From Microvirga sp. KLBC 81 (GTDB lineage: Bacteria; Pseudomonadota; Alphaproteobacteria; Rhizobiales; Beijerinckiaceae): a DNA stretch of 64,000 nucleotides. Below, piece by piece: positions 1-7,593 of this stretch. Each line of letters opens with the position of its first letter. Positions within the stretch are counted from its first letter, which is position 1. The translations under genes and the position numbers were made by a program. Under the pieces are notes generated by a model. That model worked only from the letters and a program-made list of their open reading frames with translations. It was not told the origin of the DNA and searched no databases. Location: NCBI RefSeq assembly GCF_003075415.1, contig NZ_QDAH01000015.1, positions 1 to 64,000 of the forward strand, in the 5' to 3' direction.

Positions 1-25
1 TACATCGACGCAGCTCTCATGTTCG

Positions 26-322
26 TCAGCCTGCCAACTTCATCTCGAGACGCACGGTCGGACCATACATGTGGCACTGCAGGCACCGAAATCCGCCGTG
101 GATCCGAAAGGGGTACCACTGCAATCTCCTCGCCAGGTTCATTGTGGACGCAGACGAGCCACCGAGATCGGTCGGCGGAGATGCGGAGATAAAGACTTCC
201 GTCATGAGACGTCGGACGACTGCCTCGATCTGCTTGCCTATATCGCTGTCGGCCCTCATCGAGCGTCCGCAGAGGTCCAGGATCGACTCCCAGTCATCCG
301 TGCGGTGAAAATGATGGCGCAT
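26..322 (-). CDS. Hypothetical protein, 98 aa
   Basis: I do not recognise this protein. It is kept as a likely gene because its ATG is preceded by a clear ribosome binding site (AGGAG, about 7 nt upstream). It begins MRHHFHRTDDWESILDLCGR, has no signal peptide or membrane segment, and carries a CLQC pair near the C-terminus that might bind metal. It sits just downstream, on the same strand, of the Ku/LigD relic. The surrounding 2 kb is gene-poor and full of broken reading frames, so it may be a remnant of an accessory region. It could also be a chance ORF. Confidence 0.4.
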   Translation of the reverse strand: MRHHFHRTDDWESILDLCGRSMRADSDIGKQIEAVVRRLMTEVFISASPPTDLGGSSASTMNLARRLQWYPFRIHGGFRCLQCHMYGPTVRLEMKLAG

Positions 323-499
323 CGTTTTACTCCTGCGCCCGCGGTCCGACTAGGTTTTTATCATCAGATCGAGAACGGGTTCTGGTCCTTAGGGATCAAG
401 GACTTATGGCAATTGACCGCATTATCCCCCATTCTCCACGGGCTGCACACGGGATCAGATCCGTTCGGCGTGCGGAATCGTACGAAGGACCAGGTGAGC

Positions 500-970
500 C
501 TATCGCGAAAGGCGCCCGCGGCGGAATTTCTGCTTTTCGGGCAGCACTTGGTCGGCCTTGCCAAGACCGGCCCAGGAATCGGACTTCAGGTGCGCGAGGC
601 GGGTCGGCAGATTATCCACCGTGAAGTGGTTCGGACGGTTCGAGGCCGAGAGCTCGTCCCAGGCAAGAGGCGTTGAGACTGAAGCACCAGGATGCGCCCT
701 GGTCGGATAGGCGATCCGGATGGCTCAAGCTCCTCGTCCTCATAAGGATGAAGGAGCCCTTGCCGACCCGCAGCCCTTGACCTGCTGGTCGAATTCGACG
801 ACCTCGTTAGTCTCTGCATCGATGAACTGACGTTTGCCCGGTTCCCGATTTTTCCGGCTGAGGGTGCGGAAGCGTACTCGTTCAGATGAAGAGGTGGCCG
901 GGCATAATTCGATGGCGCACGAATCCAGAGGTAATTTTGAACATCCTTTCCAGTTCGCACGCCGTGCCAT
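500..970 (-). pseudogene. Ku-LigD fusion relic (NHEJ remnant)
   Basis: Two non-homologous end-joining genes are joined here after an apparent internal deletion. From the ATG at 970, the minus strand encodes a Ku-like N-terminus: MARRANWKG, then CPATSSSERVRFRTLSRK, then FIDAETNEVVEFDQQVKG. Frame is lost near 770-745, where YEDEELE, a typical Ku continuation, appears in another frame (about 745-724). From about 720, after another frame change, the sequence reads AYPTRAHPGASVSTPLAWDEL and then FTVDNLPTRLAHLKSDSW, which resembles the C-terminal end of the LigD primase-polymerase domain, and stops at a TAG at 500-502. So the 3' part of ku and nearly all of ligD are missing. The product cannot work. 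Family calls come from remembered motifs, not from a search. Confidence 0.72.
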
Positions 971-1152
971 AGTATATTCCTCACAAAAATACTTGGCCGC
1001 AGAGTTAGGTCATCCTGCCCCAGAGTAGCAGCGGCGATGAACAGGCAGCGTGTGTCCGGAAGCACTCTGTACCTATTCGGGATGAGGTGTACGCGGCGGG
1101 CGAATATGGTCTCATGCCCCCCACGTAAGAAGGATGGTAGGAGGCAATGCTT

Positions 1153-1290
1153 ATGGCCGGTAAAGCTCGCATGAGACCGTCGTTTAAAAAGCACACCCGC
1201 CGCTATCGCGAGGTGATTGCCCCCGCCAAGACGCTCGAGGGGCAGAAGAATCTCACCAAGAAGCGTCGCTATGCCAACCGCCACGGTTAA
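1153..1290 (+). CDS. Small basic protein, 45 aa, unknown
   Basis: A 45-codon ORF whose ATG has a near-perfect ribosome binding site (AGGAGG at 1139-1144, 8 nt upstream). The product starts MAGKARMRPSFKKHTRRYRE and ends KNLTKKRRYANRHG. It is very rich in Lys and Arg, without a signal peptide or hydrophobic stretch, so nucleic-acid binding is possible but unproven. I recognise no family. It lies between the Ku/LigD relic and the RTX relic. The strong binding site in an otherwise decayed region is the main reason to list it; it may be a remnant of a longer gene. Confidence 0.4.
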   Translation: MAGKARMRPSFKKHTRRYREVIAPAKTLEGQKNLTKKRRYANRHG

Positions 1291-1430
1291 GTGGCGGCAG
1301 GATGCATCTCCATCACATGAGCGCACAACGAGCGTGACGGCAGCGTGGCATGCGATACGATTTGGCTGAGCAAGGCTGTCTTCAAGAAACTCGGCACCAA
1401 AGTGGGCAGTGATCTTGCACGGGAGCTGTC

Positions 1431-1850
1431 TTAGATGACGTAGAATTAGCCGGAGGTCGTCTCGATTCCCTTGGCTGTGGTGGCGATCAGCACCTGCTTC
1501 GATGCGCCCGTGCCATCCGCATCCATAGTACACATTGCCCTTGACGGAATCGTAGATAATACGTCGTCCCGGTCATGCGCCTTCGCGCCCGTTCAGAAAG
1601 CGGAGGAAGCCCGTTTGCCGGCTGTGAGCTTTGTGAAGACGCCATTCTCCAGGCGGATCGTATCGCCGGCCATCTTTAACCGGCGAGATTGTCGACTTTG
1701 CTCAACGATGGCTTGGTGTTGAACACGAAGATGTCCTTCCCCAAATTGCCATGGAGTGTGTCGCTGCCCGAGCCGCCGCTGATCGTGTTTGACGACGCAT
1801 TGCCGATGAGGCGCACTGGGCCTGAACCCGTTGCAAAAGGATTCTCACTT
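1431..1850 (-). pseudogene. RTX/hemolysin-type calcium-binding protein, C-terminal relic
   Basis: Read on the minus strand from about 1850, this piece gives GPVRLIGNASSNTISGGSGS followed by DTLHGNLGKDIFVFNTKPSL. That is a glycine-rich nonapeptide calcium-binding repeat leading into the usual C-terminal FVFNTK region of secreted RTX proteins. The tail continues as GDTIRLENGVFTKL, meets an in-frame stop near 1600, then resumes in shifted frames (AKAHDRDD, then DADGTGASKQVLIA) and ends FYVI at 1431. At least one frameshift and two internal stops break it, and no N-terminal part is visible. An intact paralogue elsewhere in the genome is likely but cannot be seen here. Confidence 0.65.
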
Positions 1851-1895
1851 AGAAACAGCGCATGGCGCTTCAGGAAACAGGCTTTTTCCCAGTTG

Positions 1896-2657
1896 TCACA
1901 GACTGGCAGTGATGCCGCCATCGACATAAAGAACGTGGCCGTTGACGAAGCTCGAGGCATCGGAGGCCAGGAACACGGCGGCGCCGATCAATTCATCCAC
2001 ATTCCCCCAGCGACCGGCGGGAGTGCGCTTCTCAAGCCAAGTGCTGAAGTGAGGATCGGCAACAAGAGCAGCATTGAGTTCGGTTTTAAAATAGCCGGGG
2101 CCAAGCGCATTGACTTGCAAGCCATGCCGCGCCCAATCGGTCGCCATTCCCTTGGTCAGCATTTTCACCGCACCCTTGGTTGCCGTATAGGGCGCAATCC
2201 CGGGGCGCGCGAGTTCGGCCTGCACGGAGGCGACATTGATGATCTTTCCGTGGCCGCGGGGGATCATGCGTTTGGCCACCGCCTGCCCAACGAAGAAAAC
2301 GCTGTCGATGTTGGTGGCCATCAACCGTTCCCAGGCTTCGATCGGAAACTCCTCCAGCGGGGCCCGGTGCTGAAGCCCCGCGTTGTTGAAGAGGATCTCG
2401 ATTGGTCCGATCTCTGCTTCGATTTCGACGACAGCCGTCTCAACCGCCCTGAAATCCGTAACATCGAAGGAGCGTGCATGGACCACGCGCCCCTCTGCTG
2501 ACAGCATCGCGCGGGCTTTCTCCAACTGCTCCCGATCGCGGCCGTTCAAGACGACGGTTGCACCGGCTTCCGAGAGACCGCGAGCAATTGCGCAACCAAT
2601 CCCCTTGGAGGAGCCGGTGACGAGGGCAAGGCGACCAGTGAGGTCGAACATTTTCAT
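1896..2657 (-). CDS. SDR family oxidoreductase (gluconate 5-dehydrogenase-like)
   Basis: A 253-residue classical short-chain dehydrogenase/reductase, the normal family length. The cofactor motif is VTGSSKGIG (about residues 14-22), the NNAG element follows at mid-protein, and the catalytic Tyr-Lys pair is YTATK. GPGYFKTEL and the C-terminal FVNGHVLYVDGG are typical of gluconate 5-dehydrogenase and 3-oxoacyl-ACP-reductase-like members, so it probably oxidises or reduces a sugar acid or a small alcohol with NAD(P). The ATG has AGGA 8 nt upstream. It stands alone, with the decayed region on its 3' side, so its substrate cannot be read from context. Confidence 0.85.
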   Translation of the reverse strand: MKMFDLTGRLALVTGSSKGIGCAIARGLSEAGATVVLNGRDREQLEKARAMLSAEGRVVHARSFDVTDFRAVETAVVEIEAEIGPIEILFNNAGLQHRAPLEEFPIEAWERLMATNIDSVFFVGQAVAKRMIPRGHGKIINVASVQAELARPGIAPYTATKGAVKMLTKGMATDWARHGLQVNALGPGYFKTELNAALVADPHFSTWLEKRTPAGRWGNVDELIGAAVFLASDASSFVNGHVLYVDGGITASL

Positions 2658-2746
2658 GGCTAGGTTCCTGAGAAGAGACGGGCTGGCGGAAGCGTCAGTA
2701 CTTTACATGAATTCGGCTCGACACTTTAGACAAGCAGGAGCGCCGA

Positions 2747-2878
2747 ATGAGCTTGGAGGAGACGTTCACAGTTGCTGATGGGACACAATCTGTTATTACA
2801 GAACTAGCGGCATCAAGCCGTACAGCCAAGCTGACGCCTTATTGCCACGTTTTCCCGGAGAATGGTTTCCTCAGATAA
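2747..2878 (+). CDS. Possible small ORF upstream of the transglycosylase, 43 aa
   Basis: A short ORF with AGGAG six bases before its ATG. It begins MSLEETFTVADGTQSVITEL and ends PENGFLR, stopping 9 nt before the ATG of the lytic transglycosylase. No family is recognised. The tight spacing suggests it could be translated with the next gene or act as an upstream ORF that affects its expression. It may equally be chance. Confidence 0.3.
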   Translation: MSLEETFTVADGTQSVITELAASSRTAKLTPYCHVFPENGFLR

Positions 2879-2887
2879 GGGGATACC

Positions 2888-3421
2888 ATGATCGCTCGTT
2901 TCGTTCTGGGCTGTGCTGTGATCGCTTGTGTCCAGCCAGCACTCGCCTCCGACCGTGTCGCAACCGATGCTCTTGTGGCGCAACACGCCAAGGCACATGG
3001 GATCCCGGAAACACTGGTGCATAGGGTCATCAAACGAGAGAGCGGATATAACGCCCGGGCAAAGAACCGGATCTACTGGGGCCTTATGCAGATCCGCCAC
3101 GATACGGCGCGCGGCATGGGCTATACAGGTCCCGCATCAGGGCTGCTCGACGCCAATACCAATCTGACCTATGCCGTCCCGTATCTGGCCAATGCCTACA
3201 GGGTTGCTGGTGGAAATCATGATCGGGCCGTCGCCCTCTACGCCGGCGGATATTACTACGAAGCCAAGCGGAAAGGCATGTTGCGACAACTCCGGACCGC
3301 AATGAGCGGTCCTGTGTCCACCGCTGCGACCGAGCCTGCGTCGACAGGGTCGATCACGGGCTATTCTTCGCTGCGGTTCTCTCCGAAAGCCACATCCTAC
3401 ATGACAGCAGCGGATCGATAA
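2888..3421 (+). CDS. Lytic transglycosylase, SLT domain
   Basis: A 177-residue exported protein. The signal peptide is MIARFVLGCAVIACVQPALAS, cleaved after about residue 20. The soluble lytic transglycosylase domain follows: IPETLVHRVIKRESGYNARA contains the catalytic Glu in the ES motif, then GLMQIRHDTAR, then the NLTYAVPYLANAY and AVALYAGGYY segments. Such enzymes cleave the MurNAc-GlcNAc bond of peptidoglycan to give 1,6-anhydro products. At this size it is a minimal domain, as in transglycosylases that assist secretion systems or cell-wall turnover. No secretion genes are adjacent. The ATG has AAGGGG upstream. Confidence 0.88.
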   Translation: MIARFVLGCAVIACVQPALASDRVATDALVAQHAKAHGIPETLVHRVIKRESGYNARAKNRIYWGLMQIRHDTARGMGYTGPASGLLDANTNLTYAVPYLANAYRVAGGNHDRAVALYAGGYYYEAKRKGMLRQLRTAMSGPVSTAATEPASTGSITGYSSLRFSPKATSYMTAADR

Positions 3422-3456
3422 CGCCTCAATTGATTGGCGCTGCGTGATCTCTCGTC

Positions 3457-4605
3457 CTAAAGAGATCGGGCGATCAGAAGCTTCATGATCTCGTTCGTGC
3501 CGCCGTAGATGCGCTGAATGCGCGCGTCCACATAACGCCGGGCAATCTCGAACTCGTTCATGTAGCCATAGCCGCCGTGAAGCTGCAGGCACTCATCGGC
3601 GGTTTGGCATTGTTTGTCCGTGGTCCAGTATTTCGCGATCGAGGCGGAGACCTGATCGAGTTCGCCCTTGATGGCTCTCTCGATGCACCAGTCCAGGAAA
3701 ACGCGTGCGATCAGGGCCTCGCTCTTTCGCTCAGCCAGAACGAAGGCCGTATTCTGAAACTCCAGAATAGGCTTTCCGAACGCCTTGCGTTCTTTCGCAT
3801 AGTCCGTAGTCACTTTGACCATGCGCTCGATGGATGCAACCGCTGACACTGCGATGGCAAGGCGCTCTTTAGGCAGCATCTCCATCATCTGGTAGAACCC
3901 GCGGCCTTCCTCACTGCCGAGGAGATTTTCGGCGGGAACGAAAGCGTTGTCGAAGAAGAGCTCCGACGTATCGGAGGCGTGCATGCCGATCTTGTCGAGG
4001 TTTCGACCTCTCCTGAAGCCATCGCTGCCCTCGGCTTCCAACATGAGGAGCGAGATGCCCTTCGTGCCCTGTTCCAGGTCGGTCTTCGCTGCGACGATGA
4101 TGAGGTCTGCGATCTGACCATTCGTGATGAATGTCTTCGATCCACGCAGCACATAGGCATTGCCTGCACGGCTGGCGCGGGTGCGAAGCGCCCGAAGATC
4201 GGAGCCGCCTCCGGGCTCCGTCATCGCAATCGCACCGATGAGCTGGCCCGTGGCGAGCCCCGGCAGCCAGCGCAGCTTCTGCTCGTGCGAACCGAAATGC
4301 ATGACGTATTGCGCCACGATCGCATTGTGCACAGCCACGGGCAGGGCCATCTCGGGCAATTCGTATTCGAGATCTTCGATTACGGCCGCCACATGGGCGA
4401 AGGTGCCGCCTAGGCCGCCATATACTTCCGGAACATCCGGACAAAGCGCGCCCATTTCGCCAAGAGCCAACCACGCGTCCCTGTCGATCATCTTGTCGGC
4501 GCGCCATCGCTCCGCTCGCGGAGAAAGCGTGGTGGAGAGATAACGCCGGAACGTCTCTCGAAAGATATCGAGTTCGCTGGTCATCCAAGATGAGCGGTGC
4601 GTCAT
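3457..4605 (-). CDS. Acyl-CoA dehydrogenase (long-chain type)
   Basis: A 382-residue FAD enzyme catalysing the first, alpha-beta desaturation step of beta-oxidation. AMTEPGGGSDL (about 127-137) and the later KTFITNG contact FAD and substrate. DECLQLHGGYGYMNE and the C-terminal IYGGTNEIMK are family signatures. The position of the catalytic Glu of medium-chain enzymes is Gly here, as I recall for long-chain enzymes, and the base is then probably Glu247 in MLPKERLAIA. I chose the ATG at 4605, after GGAAGG, over a much longer upstream extension with no family character. It is divergent from the enoyl-CoA hydratase/importer operon and shares its control region. Confidence 0.9.
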   Translation of the reverse strand: MTHRSSWMTSELDIFRETFRRYLSTTLSPRAERWRADKMIDRDAWLALGEMGALCPDVPEVYGGLGGTFAHVAAVIEDLEYELPEMALPVAVHNAIVAQYVMHFGSHEQKLRWLPGLATGQLIGAIAMTEPGGGSDLRALRTRASRAGNAYVLRGSKTFITNGQIADLIIVAAKTDLEQGTKGISLLMLEAEGSDGFRRGRNLDKIGMHASDTSELFFDNAFVPAENLLGSEEGRGFYQMMEMLPKERLAIAVSAVASIERMVKVTTDYAKERKAFGKPILEFQNTAFVLAERKSEALIARVFLDWCIERAIKGELDQVSASIAKYWTTDKQCQTADECLQLHGGYGYMNEFEIARRYVDARIQRIYGGTNEIMKLLIARSL

Positions 4606-5077
4606 GGGCGTTCCTTCCAATATCATGAGTGTGGCAGGCAGTCGTAGGCAGGGCCGAATTGAGGGGATCTTTTGATAGGATCTCGTGCACTCATGCAAAT
4701 CCCGCCGATGCAATCGGCGTGGCCAGCTACCCAACAGGGCTGCAGTGTCCATCCTCCCGAGATTACATTCTTATCTACCAAGCGGTAATCTTATGACTCA
4801 AAGGTAAGCCCTTGGCTTCTTTCCCGTCAAGCATCCGTTTCTTTTGCAATTATGGAGAAGTTGCTTACGGAACGAAGAATTGGCGCGGCCATACTTTGCA
4901 CGCTTCATCTTTGGGAGGAGGGAAGGCATGTTGACTTCTACTCACGAGTAAGAATACGATTTGAGAGTAGGCCAAGTCACGGTTGGCTCATCAACAAGAA
5001 GCCGAGAGCGCCGCGTAAGAGCATATCCGGCCACCAGGTCAAGCGCCGGCGACTGCCGGCGCGTCCAATGGGAGGAA
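4606..5077. other. Divergent control region, beta-oxidation island
   Basis: A 472-base gene-free stretch between the divergent acyl-CoA dehydrogenase and enoyl-CoA hydratase genes. Apart from the inverted repeats near 4761-4790 described separately, I see no ORF with a credible ribosome binding site and no RNA gene. Promoters for both directions should lie here. Confidence 0.6.
4775..4788. promoter_or_regulatory. Candidate TetR-type operator
   Basis: The 14-mer CTACCAAGCGGTAA contains the inverted repeat TACC-AAGC-GGTA (4776-4787), nested in a wider GATTAC/GTAATC repeat (4761-4766 and 4785-4790). ACC-N4-GGT half-sites are, from memory, seen in operators of TetR regulators of fatty-acid and branched-chain acid catabolism. 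A TetR gene lies in the same island. A related CTAC-N6-GTA palindrome occurs at 17778-17791. Binding is an inference. Confidence 0.35.
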
Positions 5078-5872
5078 ATGCAGGTGGTGCAGAGTTCTGA
5101 CTCGATCACCTTGTCCGTTGCCGACACCGTCGCAACGATCAAGCTCAACCGCCCGTCGGTGCTCAACGCCATCGACGCAGGGGCGGCGAGAGCTTTTCTG
5201 AGCACCCTTAAGAGCATCGCAGACTGTTCGGACGTGCGGGCGATCGTGCTGCGTGGAGAGGGACGTGCGTTCTGTGCCGGAGGGGACGTCAGCCGGTTTG
5301 GGAACGGCGATCCCGAGGCGGCCATAGACGAGATCATCACCCCGTTCCATGAGGCGCTGCAGCTGCTCAACAGCCTGCCGCAACCGTCTGTTGCCGCCGT
5401 TCATGGTGCCGCGGCAGGTGCAGGTTTCAGCCTTGCGCTGGCTTGCGATTTCGCCATTGCGACGGAGACGGCGAAATTCACACTTGCTTATGCGCGCATC
5501 GGCGCAAGCCCTGACGGAGCGGCGACCTATCACCTGCCTCGTATCGTGGGATTGAGGAAAGCGAAGGAGCTCGCGTTGCTGGCTGACACCATCGATGCGG
5601 CGGAAGCGCTTCGGCTCGGTCTCGTCAATCGGGTTGTTCCTGAGGCGGAATTCGACAGTGAATGCGCACGGCTTGCCACGCGGCTCGCTGCCGGTCCCTC
5701 AACTGCCTATCACCGTATTCGTGAGCTGCTGACCTCATCCTTCAACAGGGATTTGGACGCTCAGCTCGAGGCGGAGCGCCAAGCCTTCAAGGCGCTTTCG
5801 CGAACACAGGATTTCCGGGAAGGCGTCTCCGCCTTTCTCAACAAGATTCCTGCGCAGTTCAAGGGGCACTAG
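5078..5872 (+). CDS. Enoyl-CoA hydratase/isomerase family protein
   Basis: A 264-residue crotonase-fold enzyme, expected to hydrate 2-enoyl-CoA in beta-oxidation. Visible signatures are IKLNRPSVLNAID, the oxyanion-hole segment GRAFCAGGDVS, and VHGAAAGAGFSLALACDFAI. The residues after PDGAATYHLPR differ from the ELGxxPG glutamate pattern of a typical hydratase (here IGASPDGAAT), so an isomerase or other crotonase activity is possible. Start choice is uncertain: GGAGG at 5071-5075 is only 2 nt from this ATG but 8 nt from an in-frame GTG at 5084. It opens an operon with the Liv-type importer, 3 nt downstream. Confidence 0.85.
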   Translation: MQVVQSSDSITLSVADTVATIKLNRPSVLNAIDAGAARAFLSTLKSIADCSDVRAIVLRGEGRAFCAGGDVSRFGNGDPEAAIDEIITPFHEALQLLNSLPQPSVAAVHGAAAGAGFSLALACDFAIATETAKFTLAYARIGASPDGAATYHLPRIVGLRKAKELALLADTIDAAEALRLGLVNRVVPEAEFDSECARLATRLAAGPSTAYHRIRELLTSSFNRDLDAQLEAERQAFKALSRTQDFREGVSAFLNKIPAQFKGH

Positions 5873-5875
5873 AGC

Positions 5876-6715
5876 ATGTCAGACGGCCTCAACCGATCCT
5901 CGCGCGAGACCGCCGCTCCGATCCTGAAAGTCGATGCGCTCTCATTGTCCTTCGGCGGCCTGCGCGCACTCTCCAGCGTTTCATTCGAGGTGCAGGAAGG
6001 CTCGATCACCGCCCTGATTGGGCCGAATGGTGCGGGCAAGACGTCCATGTTCAATTCCATCTCGGGCTTTTACAGGCCGACGGAGGGGCGGATCATCTTC
6101 AAAGGTGAGGATATCAGCCGAGAGCGGCCGCCTGTGAGGGCTAAAAGGGGCCTGGCTCGCACGTTCCAGAATATCGCCCTATTCCGGGGCATGACGGTGC
6201 TCGACAACATCAAGCTCGGTCGCCACGCGCATCTCAAGACCAATGTTCTCGACGCTCTGTTCTACAAGGGACGGGCGCATCGGGAAGAGATGGAACTCCG
6301 GGCCGAGGTCGAGGAGCGTATCATCGACTTCCTCGAGATCCAGCACATCCGCCACGCGCCCGTAGCGGCGCTTTCTTATGGCTTGCAGAAGCGCGTGGAG
6401 CTTGCACGCGCTCTCGCCATGCGCCCCCGCATCCTCATGCTCGATGAGCCGGTGGCGGGGATGAACCGGGAGGAGACGGAGGACATGGCCCGCTTCATCC
6501 TCGACGTGAAGGAAGAATGGGGCATCACCATCCTCATGGTCGAGCACGACATGGGCATGGTGATGGATATCTCCGATCATGTGGTCGTCCTCAACTTCGG
6601 CCAAGTGATCGCGCAGGGGCGTCCGGCTGACGTGCAGAACGATCCCGCCGTCATCAGCGCCTATCTCGGCTCGGGCGACCTCGCACAGCGCATCCGCAAG
6701 ACGGAGGCCGCGTGA
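5876..6715 (+). CDS. livG: Branched-chain-type ABC importer, ATPase LivG
   Basis: A 279-residue cytoplasmic ATPase of the LivG type. The Walker A motif is GPNGAGKTS (about residues 45-53), the Q-loop region contains ARTFQNIALFRGMTVLDNI, a signature-like LSYGLQKRVELARAL follows, and Walker B is ILMLDEPVAGMN, with the family-typical NREETEDMA after it. LivG subunits carry the extended C-terminus seen here (AYLGSGD). It overlaps livH by one base, so translation is coupled. Enoyl-CoA hydratase upstream and acyl-CoA synthetase downstream suggest that the substrate is a carboxylic acid destined for CoA activation, not an amino acid. That is inference from context. Confidence 0.92.
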   Translation: MSDGLNRSSRETAAPILKVDALSLSFGGLRALSSVSFEVQEGSITALIGPNGAGKTSMFNSISGFYRPTEGRIIFKGEDISRERPPVRAKRGLARTFQNIALFRGMTVLDNIKLGRHAHLKTNVLDALFYKGRAHREEMELRAEVEERIIDFLEIQHIRHAPVAALSYGLQKRVELARALAMRPRILMLDEPVAGMNREETEDMARFILDVKEEWGITILMVEHDMGMVMDISDHVVVLNFGQVIAQGRPADVQNDPAVISAYLGSGDLAQRIRKTEAA

Positions 6716-7593
6716 TGGATTGGCTTTATCTGACGGAAGTCGCTCTGGCCGGTCTGGGCGCGGGCGCTCTCTACGCACTAACTGGTGTCGCCTTCGTGCT
6801 GATCTACAAGGCGACCCGCGTGGTCAATCTCGCGATCGGCGAGATCCTCATGCTCGGCGGCTATGTGTTCTTTGGGCTCGTCGCGGGAGCTGGCCTGTCC
6901 ATCTGGGCCGCCATTCCGCTGACGATCCTTGCGGGTGCCGGCTTGGGCGTACTGGTGGAGCGCACGCTCATCCGCCCCATGCTCGGCGAGAGCCCCATCT
7001 CGGTCTTCATGGTGACGATCGGTCTCGGCTCCATTCTGGCAGGCATCGTCGAACTCGCCTGGGGCGCCGATCCGCTGCGTTTACCTGAGTTCATTCCCAA
7101 CACGCCCATCTTCTTAGGCGAGGCCTATGTCGCTCCGAAGGTCGCCTATGGTGCGCTCGTTGCCGCTCTTCTCATCGCTGGAGCGGTTGTGGCGCTCAGA
7201 TTCTCCCGCGGAGGCGTCGCTCTGCGCGCGACCGCGCGTGACCAGGGCGCGGCCTATTCCATGGGAATCGACGTGGGGCGTGTCTTCTCGCTGTCCTGGA
7301 TGGCGGCCTGCGCCACAGCGGCTGGGGCCGGAGTGATCGTCGGTGCCATCGGGGGCATTTCGCCCACCATGGGCATCTTCGGATTGTCCGTGCTCGTGGT
7401 CGTCATCGTCGGCGGCCTCGACTCCGTCGCAGGCGCGCTGGTCGGCGGGCTTCTCATCGGATTGGTCGAAGCGCTCGCTGGCAGCTTCCTCGGAGGCGAA
7501 TACAAGCTGCTCGCGACATTCAGCCTGTTGATCCTGATCCTGATGATCTGGCCCTATGGCATCTTCGGCAGCCATGAGATCGAGAGGCTCTAA
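6715..7593 (+). CDS. livH: Branched-chain-type ABC importer, permease LivH
   Basis: A 292-residue inner-membrane permease with about eight hydrophobic helices, of the normal LivH length. LYALTGVAFVLIYKATRVVN near the N-terminus and DQGAAYSMGIDVGRVFSLSW in the cytoplasmic coupling loop are diagnostic of the LivH branch, as is VVVIVGGLDSVAGALVGGLL. The ATG at 6715 is preferred over an in-frame GTG just before it, because GGAGG lies 7 nt upstream. It overlaps the livG stop and touches livM. It would pair with LivM to form the pore. Confidence 0.93.
   Translation: MDWLYLTEVALAGLGAGALYALTGVAFVLIYKATRVVNLAIGEILMLGGYVFFGLVAGAGLSIWAAIPLTILAGAGLGVLVERTLIRPMLGESPISVFMVTIGLGSILAGIVELAWGADPLRLPEFIPNTPIFLGEAYVAPKVAYGALVAALLIAGAVVALRFSRGGVALRATARDQGAAYSMGIDVGRVFSLSWMAACATAAGAGVIVGAIGGISPTMGIFGLSVLVVVIVGGLDSVAGALVGGLLIGLVEALAGSFLGGEYKLLATFSLLILILMIWPYGIFGSHEIERL

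Noticed and set aside
586..1533. A 315-codon open frame on the minus strand
   Set aside because: It crosses the Ku/LigD and RTX relics in wrong frames, and only parts of it make sense (YEDEELE in shifted Ku). Codon use and content are not gene-like.
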